The position numbers and the translations under genes are program-made. Below the pieces are notes generated by a model. That model saw only the letters and a program-made list of their open reading frames with translations, had not been told where the DNA came from and ran no database searches. Below, piece after piece: positions 22,164-32,354 of a DNA stretch of 64,000 nt. The DNA is from Alnus glutinosa (Eukaryota; Streptophyta; Magnoliopsida; Fagales; Betulaceae), in NCBI RefSeq assembly GCF_958979055.1, contig NC_084889.1, forward strand, positions 744,001-808,000, read 5' to 3'. Within the stretch, counting starts at the first letter, position 1, and every line of letters begins with the position of its first letter.

Positions 22164-25100
22164 ATGGACCCGGAGATCGCGAAGACCCAGGAAGAGCGGA
22201 GGCGCATGGAGCAGCAACTGGCTTCCTTGACCTCCGTCACCTTCGACACCGACCTATACGGCGGCAACGACCGCGACGCCTACGTCACGTCCATCCCCGT
22301 CAACGAGGATGACGAGAACATCGATACCATGGACAACGAGGTCGCCCGCAAGCTCGCCTCCTACACCGCCCCCAAGTCCCTCCTCAAGGAAATGCCCCGG
22401 GGAGGAGCCGATGACGACCACGACGACCTTCTGGGGTTCAAGAAGCCCCAGCGCATCATCGACCGCGAGGACGACTACCGTAAAAGGAGGCTCAACCGCG
22501 TGATCTCTCCCGAGAGGCACGACGCCTTCGCCGCCGGGGAGAAGACTCCGGACCCCTCGGTCAGAACCTACGCCGACGTCATGAGGGAGGAGGCGCTCAA
22601 GAGGGAGAAGGAGGAGACTCTCAAGAGGATCGCCAAGAAGAAGGAGGAAGAGGAGGCCGCCGCCAAGGAGACTAAGGCTGCTGAGGATAAGGCTCCCAAG
22701 AGAAGGAATCGCTGGGACCAGTCCCAGGACGATGGGGCTGCCAAGAAGGCCAAGACGACGTCGGATTGGGACTTGCCGGAGGAGACAACCCCGGGGCGGT
22801 GGGATGCGACTCCAACTCCTGGGAGATTGGGCGATGCAACACCATCTGCGTCTGTGGGAAGGAGGAATCGCTGGGACGAGACCCCAACGCCTGGGAGATT
22901 GGCAGATGCCACCCCGGCCGGTGGGGCTACTCCGGGCGCCACCCCAGCTGGGATGACGTGGGATGCCACGCCAAAGCTTTCAGGCCTCGCCACGCCCACT
23001 CCAAAGCGACAGAGGTCAAGGTGGGACGAGACGCCCGCCACCATGGGCAGCGCGACCCCAATGGAGGGGGCAACGCCTTCAGCTGCGGCCGCGGCGTCGT
23101 TCACACCTGGGATTACCCCTGTGGGCGGAGTCGATCTGGCGACACCAACGCCGGGGGCAATCAATCTGCGTGGCTCCATCACCCCAGAGCAGTACAATTT
23201 GCTTAGGTGGGAGAAGGATATCGAGGAGAGGAACCGGCCTTTGACCGACGACGAGCTGGACTCCATGTTTCCGCAAGAGGGTTATAAGATTTTGGAGCCT
23301 CCAGCATCCTATGTGCCTATTAGGACTCCAGCGAGGAAGCTGCTCGCGACGCCCACTCCACTGGGGACGCCGCTGTATTCAATTCCCGAAGAGAATCGCG
23401 GCCAACAGTTTGACGTGCCTAAGGAAGTGCCTGGTGGCTTGCCGTTCATGAAGCCTGAGGACTACCAGTACTTTGGTGCGTTGTTGAATGAGGATGATGA
23501 GGAGGAGTTATCCGCTGAAGAGCAGAAGGAGCGGAAGATCATGAAGCTGTTGCTTAAGGTCAAGAATGGGACGCCACCGCAGAGGAAAACGGCGCTGCGG
23601 CAGCTTACTGATAAGGCAAGAGAGTTTGGGGCCGGCCCCTTGTTTAACCGGATTCTGCCGTTGCTTATGCAACCCACTTTGGAGGACCAAGAGAGGCATC
23701 TCTTGGTGAAGGTAATTGATAGGGTGCTTTATAAGTTGGATGAGTTGGTACGCCCGTATGTGCATAAGATTCTTGTTGTGATTGAGCCCTTGTTGATTGA
23801 TGAGGATTACTATGCGCGTGTTGAAGGGCGAGAGATTATTTCCAATCTTAGTAAAGCTGCTGGCTTGGCCACCATGATTGCTGCTATGCGACCGGATATT
23901 GATAACATTGATGAATATGTCAGGAACACAACCGCTAGAGCTTTCAGTGTTGTTGCTTCTGCTCTTGGGATTCCTGCTCTCTTGCCCTTCTTGAAGGCCG
24001 TGTGTCAGAGTAAGAAATCATGGCAAGCTCGGCACACTGGGATTAAGATTGTTCAGCAGATTGCTATCTTGATCGGTTGTGCTGTGCTTCCTCATCTGAG
24101 GTCTCTTGTAGAGATCATAGAACATGGTCTGCTGGATGAGAATCAGAAGGTGAGGACAATCACCGCATTGTCTCTGGCTGCTCTTGCTGAGGCTGCTGCC
24201 CCCTATGGTATTGAGAGCTTTGACTCAGTGTTGAAGCCTTTGTGGAAGGGTATCAGGTCACACCGTGGGAAAGTCTTGGCTGCATTCTTGAAGGCTATCG
24301 GCTTTATCATCCCGCTTATGGATGCGCTATATGCTAGTTACTATACTAAGGAAGTTATGGTTATTTTGATTCGTGAGTTTCAGTCACCCGATGAGGAAAT
24401 GAAGAAGATTGTTCTGAAGGTCGTGAAGCAGTGTGTGAGTACGGAGGGTGTGGAGGCTGATTACATTCGCAATGATGTTCTTCCTGAGTTCTTTAGAAAC
24501 TTCTGGGTCAGGAGGATGGCTTTGGATAGGAGAAACTATAGGCAACTTGTGGAGACAACGGTGGAGATGGCAAACAAAGTTGGTGTTGCCGATATAGTAG
24601 GGAGAATTGTTGAGGATCTTAAAGATGAGAGTGAGCCTTACAGGCGTATGGTCATGGAAACCATTGAGAAGGTAGTTGCTAACTTGGGTTCATCTGATAT
24701 TGATGCTCGGTTGGAGGAGCTTCTTATTGATGGAATCCTTTATGCCTTCCAAGAGCAGACCAGTGATGATGCCAATGTAATGCTTAATGGGTTTGGTGCG
24801 GTTGTGAATTCACTTGGGCAGAGAGTGAAACCGTACCTACCCCAGATTTGTGGTACCATAAAATGGAGATTGAATAACAAGAGCGCAAAGGTGAGACAGC
24901 AAGCAGCTGATCTCATATCAAGGATTGCTGTTGTCATGAAGCAGTGCCAGGAGGAACAACTGATGGGTCACCTTGGTGTTGTCTTGTATGAGTATCTGGG
25001 AGAAGAGTATCCAGAGGTTTTGGGATCGATTCTGGGAGCTCTTAAGGCAATTGTCAATGTTATTGGTATGACAAAGATGACTCCTCCTATAAAGGATTTG

Positions 25101-25967
25101 CTTCCTAGGTTGACACCAATCCTGAAGAATAGGCATGAGAAAGTCCAGGAGAACTGCATTGACCTTGTTGGACGAATTGCTGACCGTGGGGCTGAGTTTG
25201 TTCCAGCAAGGGAGTGGATGAGGATTTGCTTCGAGCTTCTTGAGATGCTTAAAGCCCACAAGAAAGGAATTCGGCGAGCTACGGTGAACACCTTTGGGTA
25301 TATTGCCAAAGCCATTGGACCACAAGATGTCCTGGCTACCTTGTTGAATAATCTCAAGGTGCAGGAGCGGCAGAACCGTGTCTGCACAACTGTGGCCATT
25401 GCTATAGTTGCAGAAACCTGTTCTCCCTTTACGGTTCTGCCAGCGTTGATGAATGAGTATCGTGTGCCAGAGCTTAATGTGCAGAATGGTGTCTTGAAAT
25501 CCCTCTCTTTTCTGTTCGAGTATATCGGTGAAATGGGAAAAGACTACATCTATGCTGTGACCCCATTGCTTGAGGATGCCCTCATGGATAGGGATTTGGT
25601 TCACAGGCAGACTGCTGCTTCTGCTGTTAAGCACATGGCCTTGGGGGTTGCTGGTTTGGGTTGTGAGGATGCTTTAATCCACTTGCTCAACTACGTGTGG
25701 CCAAACATTTTTGAGACTTCTCCGCATGTGATAAATGCTGTCATGGAAGCGATTGAAGGAATGAGGGTGGCCTTAGGTGCTGCTGTTGTGCTAAACTACT
25801 GTCTTCAGGGGCTCTTCCATCCTGCTCGTAAGGTTAGGGAGGTCTACTGGAAGATTTATAACTCACTGTATATTGGAGCACAAGATGCTCTTGTGGCGGC
25901 ATATCCTGTGCTGGAAGATGAGCATAGCAATGTATACAGTAGGCCTGAGTTAATGATGTTTGTCTGA
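22164..25967 (+). CDS. SF3B1: Splicing factor 3B subunit 1 (SF3b155), single exon
   Basis: Largest subunit of SF3b in the U2 snRNP; it clamps the branch-point helix and contacts U2AF65 and p14 in the nucleus. One uninterrupted ORF of 1267 codons from ATG 22164, which starts [18 protein letters not shown]. Length fits plant SF3B1 (about 1270), which also lacks introns in Arabidopsis. Residues 180-350 are Thr/Pro-rich with TP phosphosites and RWD ligand motifs (RWDQS, RWDAT, RWDET twice). From about 470 to the end come HEAT repeats, almost identical to animal SF3B1 in stretches such as [20 protein letters not shown]. Lys662 in NQKVRTI matches human Lys700. GC at third positions is high in the first third and falls afterwards. 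Confidence 0.98.
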   Translation: MDPEIAKTQEERRRMEQQLASLTSVTFDTDLYGGNDRDAYVTSIPVNEDDENIDTMDNEVARKLASYTAPKSLLKEMPRGGADDDHDDLLGFKKPQRIIDREDDYRKRRLNRVISPERHDAFAAGEKTPDPSVRTYADVMREEALKREKEETLKRIAKKKEEEEAAAKETKAAEDKAPKRRNRWDQSQDDGAAKKAKTTSDWDLPEETTPGRWDATPTPGRLGDATPSASVGRRNRWDETPTPGRLADATPAGGATPGATPAGMTWDATPKLSGLATPTPKRQRSRWDETPATMGSATPMEGATPSAAAAASFTPGITPVGGVDLATPTPGAINLRGSITPEQYNLLRWEKDIEERNRPLTDDELDSMFPQEGYKILEPPASYVPIRTPARKLLATPTPLGTPLYSIPEENRGQQFDVPKEVPGGLPFMKPEDYQYFGALLNEDDEEELSAEEQKERKIMKLLLKVKNGTPPQRKTALRQLTDKAREFGAGPLFNRILPLLMQPTLEDQERHLLVKVIDRVLYKLDELVRPYVHKILVVIEPLLIDEDYYARVEGREIISNLSKAAGLATMIAAMRPDIDNIDEYVRNTTARAFSVVASALGIPALLPFLKAVCQSKKSWQARHTGIKIVQQIAILIGCAVLPHLRSLVEIIEHGLLDENQKVRTITALSLAALAEAAAPYGIESFDSVLKPLWKGIRSHRGKVLAAFLKAIGFIIPLMDALYASYYTKEVMVILIREFQSPDEEMKKIVLKVVKQCVSTEGVEADYIRNDVLPEFFRNFWVRRMALDRRNYRQLVETTVEMANKVGVADIVGRIVEDLKDESEPYRRMVMETIEKVVANLGSSDIDARLEELLIDGILYAFQEQTSDDANVMLNGFGAVVNSLGQRVKPYLPQICGTIKWRLNNKSAKVRQQAADLISRIAVVMKQCQEEQLMGHLGVVLYEYLGEEYPEVLGSILGALKAIVNVIGMTKMTPPIKDLLPRLTPILKNRHEKVQENCIDLVGRIADRGAEFVPAREWMRICFELLEMLKAHKKGIRRATVNTFGYIAKAIGPQDVLATLLNNLKVQERQNRVCTTVAIAIVAETCSPFTVLPALMNEYRVPELNVQNGVLKSLSFLFEYIGEMGKDYIYAVTPLLEDALMDRDLVHRQTAASAVKHMALGVAGLGCEDALIHLLNYVWPNIFETSPHVINAVMEAIEGMRVALGAAVVLNYCLQGLFHPARKVREVYWKIYNSLYIGAQDALVAAYPVLEDEHSNVYSRPELMMFV

Positions 25968-27459
25968 AGTGCAGTTTCATATGGGGACTGATGTTATAGT
26001 GTTAGGCATTTTGCTTCTTTTGGCTGCTGTAGCTTGTTTAAAATCAGTATATTTATTAGACAATATTGAATCTCTATTATGCGTGTGGGTACAGGACCTT
26101 GTTTACTTGAAATAATCTGCTATGTCAGAGTATTGCAACTCATTGATTTTATTCTCTTACTTCTCATGTGGTCTTGTTTTTTGTGTTTTGAAGCATGTTT
26201 TTTCAATACTCTTGGATTTCCTTTTCAGTAAAGTGTCAAAGCATTATCTGCAACCTTGATGAGCTTATTAAAAAAGCTGAGCTTCACCGAACTGATTGCC
26301 TTTAGTGAAGCTGTTGCTAAGGAGTCTTGTGCCATGAATGTTGTAGGGTTACCTTGGGATATGCGTAGAAGAGTGGTGACTTTTTTGCTTGCAGGAGAGG
26401 ACAATTGGGTAGTAATCAGAATGCAATGCTGCACTGTGGAAGATGGTTTCGTCCAGCCTAGGAGCATTCCTAATGAGCTTGCTAAACACCTTTTTTCACC
26501 AAAATTTACTGAGTGTGCTCAAAATGCTCCCTGCAACGAGCTCAGTAAAATAGCAAAACTTTGCCTCTTGTCACGGCAGGTCTGGCGAAACAGAACCACC
26601 TCGCCATTTCTTTTCTTGACATTTTTTATTCCAGGTTGTGCACTCTCATTCTCTTCCTCTTTGTGTGCTCTCATTCTCTCCCTCTTCGTGCCAGGTCTGT
26701 TTGGTTCTATAAATTTCTGTTTTTGTTCCCTTTTATGCATGTTGGGCTTATTTGTTCTGGTCTCTACGTTTGGTGTTGATTTTGTTTTGTTTTTAGTTTT
26801 TGTTGATTGGGTGAGATCTGGTGCTTATCTACTTTTTGTTGAGACTGCGTTGCTGCTCTGTTCATCAAGCTCCTTGCTACTGGTGGGAACAAGACAAAAA
26901 CACCTGGTCCTGGGGCACAATCTGCAAAATCTAGGTCTTTTCATCCGAATCATTTCAGGTTTTCTTTTTATCCGAATCATTTTGTTGAATTTTGCTTTTC
27001 CTTTTTCTTTTCCATGGTTTTCTCAGCAACCAAACAAATGGGTATAGCTTTGTTGGTGCTAGTCTGTGTTTATGCATCTATGGTATTGAAATGATTGAAT
27101 TTGGTAAATAGGTAGCCATAAGTAAGAACAAAAACTATTTGTGTTCTGTATTATTTGCTCCTAATTAGAGTTTGTGAAGAATAATTTCTTCACAACCTGG
27201 CAAGTGCATTTATGAATCTGTTGTAATTCTAGAAAACTTCAGGATATTTGGGAGTTTTAGGAATGATATCTGAATTAGTTGTCTTCATGGGATATTTGTG
27301 GACAATTTCCTACGTATGTTAATTTGAGATTAATTCTAGTTATATTTGCTTGGAGCATTTTCTTTGGGTAATTCTGGATAAAAAGAGAGTAAAGTGAGTA
27401 AAATTCAGGAAAATTGGAATAAATGTTAGCACTTCAGTCCCGGCTTTGTGCCGCATTAT

Positions 27460-27590
27460 TTCATCCGGCTTTCTCTATGTTTGTACTCTCCCTTTTGCCA
27501 TAGGTGGTTATCTACCCCTCCTATGTACAGCCTTTCACTTCTTCTCATCAATGAAGTTCTGTTTCTTATAACAAAGAAAGAAAATAAAAT
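27460..27590 (+). mobile_element. Possible LINE 3' end
   Basis: CACTTCTTCTCATCAATGAA followed by GTTCTGTTTCTTATAACAAA resembles the 3' terminus of a plant L1 family whose last bases are ...AATGAAGTTCT...TTATAAAAA. No upstream LINE coding sequence is seen, so this is tentative. Confidence 0.3.
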
Positions 27591-28628
27591 AGATATCAAA
27601 AGAGAGGAAACTAATTCCATGTTTCAGTCTTGGTTTACCTTTAAAGAGGAAGAGACTGCATAGGAAGTTTTCATAAAACAAGTGGAAGACCATTCATGCT
27701 TAGGAACGTTAGACGTTGAGCAGCTAAGAAATACTTTGTTCATTACATGAGCGGCTTTTTAGGATGGAATTAGAAGCATGTATGTTGGCAAGAAGTCATA
27801 GGTAGTGCTAGTTTGGGAGAATACATTATAAATAAGTTTTTGTTATCAAACAGCCCTAAAGTTCTTGAATAATCACTAATCAAGAGTAAGATTGTGTTAA
27901 CTTAAGAAGTTAGATCTAATTATGAAAATAGAATTGGTATTAATGGGATTTTAACATTTAATGGAGACAGATTTTTATAATGGGGGCTGCAGGTCGCTGC
28001 ATTTTTGCAAGTTGGCAGTAGTTCTGTTGATGGTGGGTATTCAGTAAACGTGTGTAATCAAGAATGGTGTTTGCGTTACTGAGGTGAATTGGGGCAATGG
28101 TTTTGTTCATGGCATTGGAGGATAGACAGAATGTAAGTGAATTGTGATTGGCTGTGATCATCCTCGTGTCTTCCTACCTGAAGCAAAATTTTGTTTTCCA
28201 TATATATGGCCAAAACAGTGTGAAGCAACTCTTTTTTGCCTGCTTGAATTTAACAGTTCAAAGTTCATATATCTGCTTATTTGTCACTATATATTATTTT
28301 GCTTAGTGCTGATAAATCCAAATGGAGATTATGAGGGAGTTGCTCATGTTGTGCTTTATATTTGTTTCAATGAGGTTGATTGTTTGGATCCTCATTATGC
28401 AGATTGCTTAAATGCCACAGCTCTTTTAGCAGCACCAACTCGTCTTCTTTTTGGTTTTGTCTTTTTCACCCTCTGAAAGCGGGAATACTTTAGGACTCCA
28501 TTTCTTATTATTGAACACAAGATCAGAAAAAAGTGTGTATCCCTTGTTCGCTGATAGTGTGTGCTGTTAATATTACAGCTGCATGAAAAACGCATTTACA
28601 GCCAGCTTAAAAGGAGTCATCTTGTACT

Positions 28629-28860
28629 TTTTTTTTTTTTTTTAAGAAATAAATTTTATAAAAAAATGTAAGGCGCTCTTACGTACACAGGAAGCATACA
28701 GAAGAACAAACAAAACTGCCCACAAGAAGAAACCCAAATAAACCTTTAACCTTAAGACCCTCAAACCCAAAACTTACGTGAGCGGCACGTGAGCCTTGCC
28801 TTTCCCTCACCGAGAAGACACGCTTGCATCGCCGTAGTGAATAGAACTATTTAGGTTCAA
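28629..28860 (-). mobile_element. Antisense L1 LINE 3' end
   Basis: A poly(T) run at 28629 is followed by AAGAAATAAATTTTATAA and GGCGCTCTTACGTACACAGG. Its complement is the plant L1 3' UTR pattern (...CTGTGTACGTAAGAGCGCC...AATAAATTTATTTCTTAAAA). The right limit is not clear. The same pattern recurs, antisense, at 34842 and 35757. Confidence 0.6.
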
Positions 28861-30325
28861 CACCTCCCTCCTACATTTGTTCTTTGGATGTGCGCAAGCT
28901 TAACAATTTGAAGGTCTTCTTCAATGGCATCCTGAAACTCCAAGGAGGGATCCTCAACCTCCTCACCATTCGACACCCCCCATAAGAGATGCATTTGGTT
29001 CTTGTGTTGAATAAGGCTCAAATTGTGTGATTGTAAGCCTATTTTTTCTCTTCCCTGGACGGACGACATTGGCACAAGGTAGCTAAGTTTGCTTTTCTTT
29101 GATAACTTGATTATCAATCTAAATTGATTGCTAGAATTTTTATATATATCCAAGATAGATTACGAAAACCTGGTTGATTGCTCAGACTTTTTGTTGTTTT
29201 ACAGGATATTCCTTCCAAGATAGATTTTTATTATTATTGCAGGATGTTGTGAACTATAGGATTGAACACTGTTTAAGCCATGTAGCAGGAGATGCAGAAG
29301 AGTGTGCAGTTTGTGCTGGTACAAGCAAATGCCGGCTCTATTAAATTTAGAAATTGCAGCCCAGAATCATATGGGGGCTCTCTCTTATAGTGGGGAGCCA
29401 TTTCAGCATTAAATCTAACGGAAGCATTTGATCAAAGAATCATGCAGTTGTCTGCTGGCTATGATTTAAGAGGATGTGCCATTATTTGGAGAAATCAGGT
29501 GAAATGTAACCTTTTGTCAAGTCTTTTATCAAAGTAAGAACCATGACATGTTTGCGTCCACTCTTTATCAATCTGAAGTGTGTTGCATCATTTGAGTTTG
29601 CAATGCTCCTGTGAGGCTAACTGAGTAACTGGATTAAAATGCTCTAATAGTGTTGGGGTGCCCCTGCCAATTTCCTGATGCGGTCGCGTTGAATGTAATA
29701 ACTATAACATTAAATGTATTTGCTTCCTTATTGTATTTGGTACAATCATGAATTCAATACTTGAGGGTGGTCCTGGATGAACTCATGTTGATGAGGCTTT
29801 GGTCTCTAATGATTATTAAGTTGCAATGGCACAGGCACCGCCGTTGTAGTTGAAGATTTGTCACCACACTGATGGATCAAAACATGAGAGAGATTACTAC
29901 AAGAATAGTTGCTACTATGAGGGAGAGGAATGGATTACCATAAGAATAAATCTTCCAACAATCATGAGAATAAAGAAATGATAAAAAAGAATATTTAAAT
30001 GGAGTGAAGAGAGATTTGGAGAGTTTGTTGTGAGGTGTTTTGTAAAATGGCTATCTAAACTAGAGAAGTTGAGTTTTCTAACTAAATTTCAGCTAAAGAA
30101 TAGCTCATTCACTATGAATGCTGTAGTGTGATATCTTTAAAGAGATGATTTAAGCTCACAAATCTATATGCATTTGAAAGGATTGACTCGGTTATCATGT
30201 ACTATCCTCAATGAACTCTCTCACCAATGTCACACTTCATTTGTTGGAGTATTGCTATATAAACTACACTTTTATTTTATTACTATCTTACCATGTTGAC
30301 ATGGTGTTGCCAATCAATCATTATC

Positions 30326-30577
30326 GTAAGGACATAAATTTTTTATAAACTGGTTTATAAGAAATTTTCTACAACCCACATATAAGATTGATATGTGTCC
30401 CTTAGCATGTGAAAATACATGTTATTTAAATATTATGTACTTCTTACTTGCTTTTTTAATAACATTAATATAAAAAAAAAACATGTGATTCTCACATGTT
30501 TAAAAGACATGTTTCCTTTTTATATGTAGATTGTAGAAAACTTCTTACAAATCAATTTGTAGAAAATTTTTGTCCTT
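30326..30577. mobile_element. Mutator-type MITE with 9-bp TSD
   Basis: A 252-bp fold-back element. The left arm (TAAGGACATAAATTTTTTAT..., then AGAAATTTTCTACAACC) matches the complement of the right arm (AAGGACAAAAATTTTCTACA, then TTGTAAGAAGTTTTCTACAA) at most positions. Flanks ATCATTATC (30317-30325) and ATCATAATC (30578-30586) form a 9-bp target duplication with one mismatch. It sits about 310 bp upstream of the ORF at 30887, so it may lie in that gene's promoter. Confidence 0.8.
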
Positions 30578-30886
30578 ATCATAATCACCAAAAAAAACAC
30601 GTCATCACGTCAAAGACTCAGTACGTCATTATCATAATCAAATTGCATGGATTCTAATTGATTTAGCTAAAAGAGCCAAGAAACTCGATCATTTGATTCT
30701 TTTTCCCATTTGGGTAACTAAAACAAGGTTACATTCATGAATGTTGTTATGTCAAAACGGTCCATTTAGGATTGGATCAAAACACCCTCATGTATGGGCC
30801 CATTCGAATTCTTATACTCGCTTATTAAAGGCCGAGGCAAAGGCCAAGGCCGCCGATGTTAGAGAGAGAAAAGGCGGAGAAGAAAG

Positions 30887-31384
30887 ATGGAGCGGAATAA
30901 AAAGAAGGCGGCGGAGAGGAATGATGAGGTGGAAGAGCTACTCCAAGCAGCTGAGGACGAGTTGCTCCTCAAGCTTTCCCTCCATTCCCACATCTCCCGC
31001 CTCGCACCCGACTACCTCCCCTCCGATCTCGACCGCCGTTTCCAAGCCCTCAAATCGCGACCCTCTGTCCCCCCTAATCCGTCTTCCCATTCTCTATCTC
31101 CACCGCAAAACTCGCAGGAATCAACCACGTCTAGTGTGGACCAAGATGAGCTCTCTGCCAGATTCCTTGCTCTCAAGGGCTCTCACGGAATTCCTGCGGA
31201 TCCCAAGTTATCATCCTCCGGTGATGATGATGCTGCTGCTGCTGAGGATGAAGAAGATGAAGTGGAGAAGTTAATTCAGTGGGCCAAGGATGCCGCTCGT
31301 CTCGAGCGCTCTCCTTCGTCCGACGACGAAGACGACGACGACGACGACGACGACGACCCTGCAAAGGTACATCCTCGGAAGTAA
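30887..31384 (+). CDS. Small acidic protein with two ANCHR/MIM1-like motifs
   Basis: A 165-codon ORF with a good start context (AAGATGG). An N-terminal helix is followed by two similar motifs, LDRRFQALKSRP (about 48-59) and LSARFLALKGSHG (about 90-102). These resemble the L-x-x-R-[LF]-x-A-L-[KQ] MIT-interacting motifs of animal ANCHR (ZFYVE19), which binds VPS4. An acidic helix EDEVEKLIQWAKDAARLE and an Asp run follow. No zinc finger is visible. The frame ends HPRK*, but AAG|GTACAT after DDDPAK is a possible splice donor, so the true C-terminus may lie in another exon that I could not find. A role in ESCRT or abscission control is inference from motifs only. The gene is convergent with the EF-hand gene. 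Confidence 0.7.
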   Translation: MERNKKKAAERNDEVEELLQAAEDELLLKLSLHSHISRLAPDYLPSDLDRRFQALKSRPSVPPNPSSHSLSPPQNSQESTTSSVDQDELSARFLALKGSHGIPADPKLSSSGDDDAAAAEDEEDEVEKLIQWAKDAARLERSPSSDDEDDDDDDDDDPAKVHPRK

Positions 31385-31443
31385 AATGGGTCTGCTCTTT
31401 TTGTGTGCAGACTACACGGATTTACTTCTTGTGCGATACCCAG

Positions 31444-31609
31444 GTCAACTTTCGTGTAGCCATTTCAGGAAATTAATATTGAATAAAATAAAATGCGAGC
31501 TTCTTCTTAGCAACTTGTCTTGTTCAGTCAACTTTCGTGTAGCCATTTCAGGAAATTAATATTGAATAAAATAAAATGCGAGCTTCTTCTTAGCAAATTG
31601 TCTTGTTCC
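31444..31609 (+). repeat. Perfect-looking 83-bp tandem duplication with poly(A) signals
   Basis: Two adjacent copies, 31444-31526 and 31527-31609, differ at about one base (CAACTTG against CAAATTG). Each contains GAATAAAATAAAATG, so the likely polyadenylation region of the preceding gene is doubled. The near-identity suggests a recent event. Confidence 0.9.
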
Positions 31610-32252
31610 CGGATTGAGATCTCTTACAATTGATTCATTTCAAATAAGTGTTGGCTTTATTTTGGGCTGCCGAAGATCTCATTTCATCCCCGACACCCGT
31701 CTCACATTGCTTTACATCCTTGCTTAAGGACAAAGTGCGCCATGGGATTTCGTAGGCTTTTTCCATCTTTCACACCAATTTTATCATACGTCTCTAATTG
31801 CGTCTTAAAAATTTAAAAAGAGCAGTTAAAATCGTCATTTTTTTCAAACAGTGAGTTTTGGGACACAAAATTGTCCATCAACAAACTCAACTCTCTCGTT
31901 TGCTTGGGGAAAACAAGTGTAGAACCCATTGAACAGTGAAAGGGACTGTGAGGGAAGATAAATATGTTTCCTATTGTACATGTCAATGTATAACAACTAG
32001 ATAAATATTGACTGCAATGAAGCCTTAAAAAGAAGAAAAAACAATAATATCTAACAACTACCAATCAAGTGTACAAAATCACCCTTCACCAATGGGCTGA
32101 GGTTCATAATCTGATGAAGAGCCATGGACACTCAGAAACCGCTGACTGTAAAAGAATGCCTTCTCCTCCTCCTCAAGGTTGTTGAAATCTTGAAACTTTT
32201 TGTCTATATTACCCAAAACAAGTTTCAATTTGGCCGAAGTTTTCCTAGTATC

Positions 32253-32343
32253 CTGCAGTAACGGTATAAAATATCTGCATCGTTTAGAAAGCAAGTAGAA
32301 TATATAAACAAGGATGAGAATCAAATGGCAAGGTTTCCCTCAC
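32253..32343 (-). other. Candidate 3' UTR intron of the EF-hand gene
   Basis: On the minus strand, CTAG|GTGAGG ends an exon at 32344 and TACTGCAG|GATACT starts another at 32252. The stop codon lies 11 bases upstream of the junction, too near to trigger nonsense-mediated decay by the usual 50-55 base rule. Predicted from splice-site quality only. Confidence 0.5.
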
Positions 32344-32354
32344 CTAGCATGAAA

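Larger units (their letters stand above)
25968..30886. other. SF3B1 downstream region with unrecognised exon-like segments
   Basis: No gene recognised. An open stretch at about 26228-26579 starts after CCTTTTCAG and ends at CGGCAG|GTCTGG; it contains EAVAKESCAMNVVGLP and RRRVVTFLLAGEDNWVVIRM, which look protein-like but which I cannot place. Further isolated open pieces occur near 28315-28425 (INPNGDYEGVAHVVLYIC) and 29235-29340 (DVVNYRIEHCLSHVAGDAEE). They do not form one frame. A decayed gene, an lncRNA transcribed from SF3B1 read-through, or chance are all possible. LINE and MITE remnants lie at 28629 and 30326. Confidence 0.35.

Noticed and set aside
22568-23266. Antisense open frame of 232 codons opposite the SF3B1 N-terminal region
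   Set aside because: It mirrors the GC-rich, Thr/Pro-repeat coding strand; no family resemblance and no promoter. A shadow of SF3B1.
28857-29153. Antisense 98-codon frame beside the LINE 3' end
   Set aside because: Could be LINE 3' UTR or random; no recognisable domain and the limits do not suit a gene.
30741-31274. Overlapping 177-codon frame upstream of and across the ANCHR-like ORF
   Set aside because: Different frame, basic low-complexity translation, no homology; the 30887 frame has the better start and motifs.
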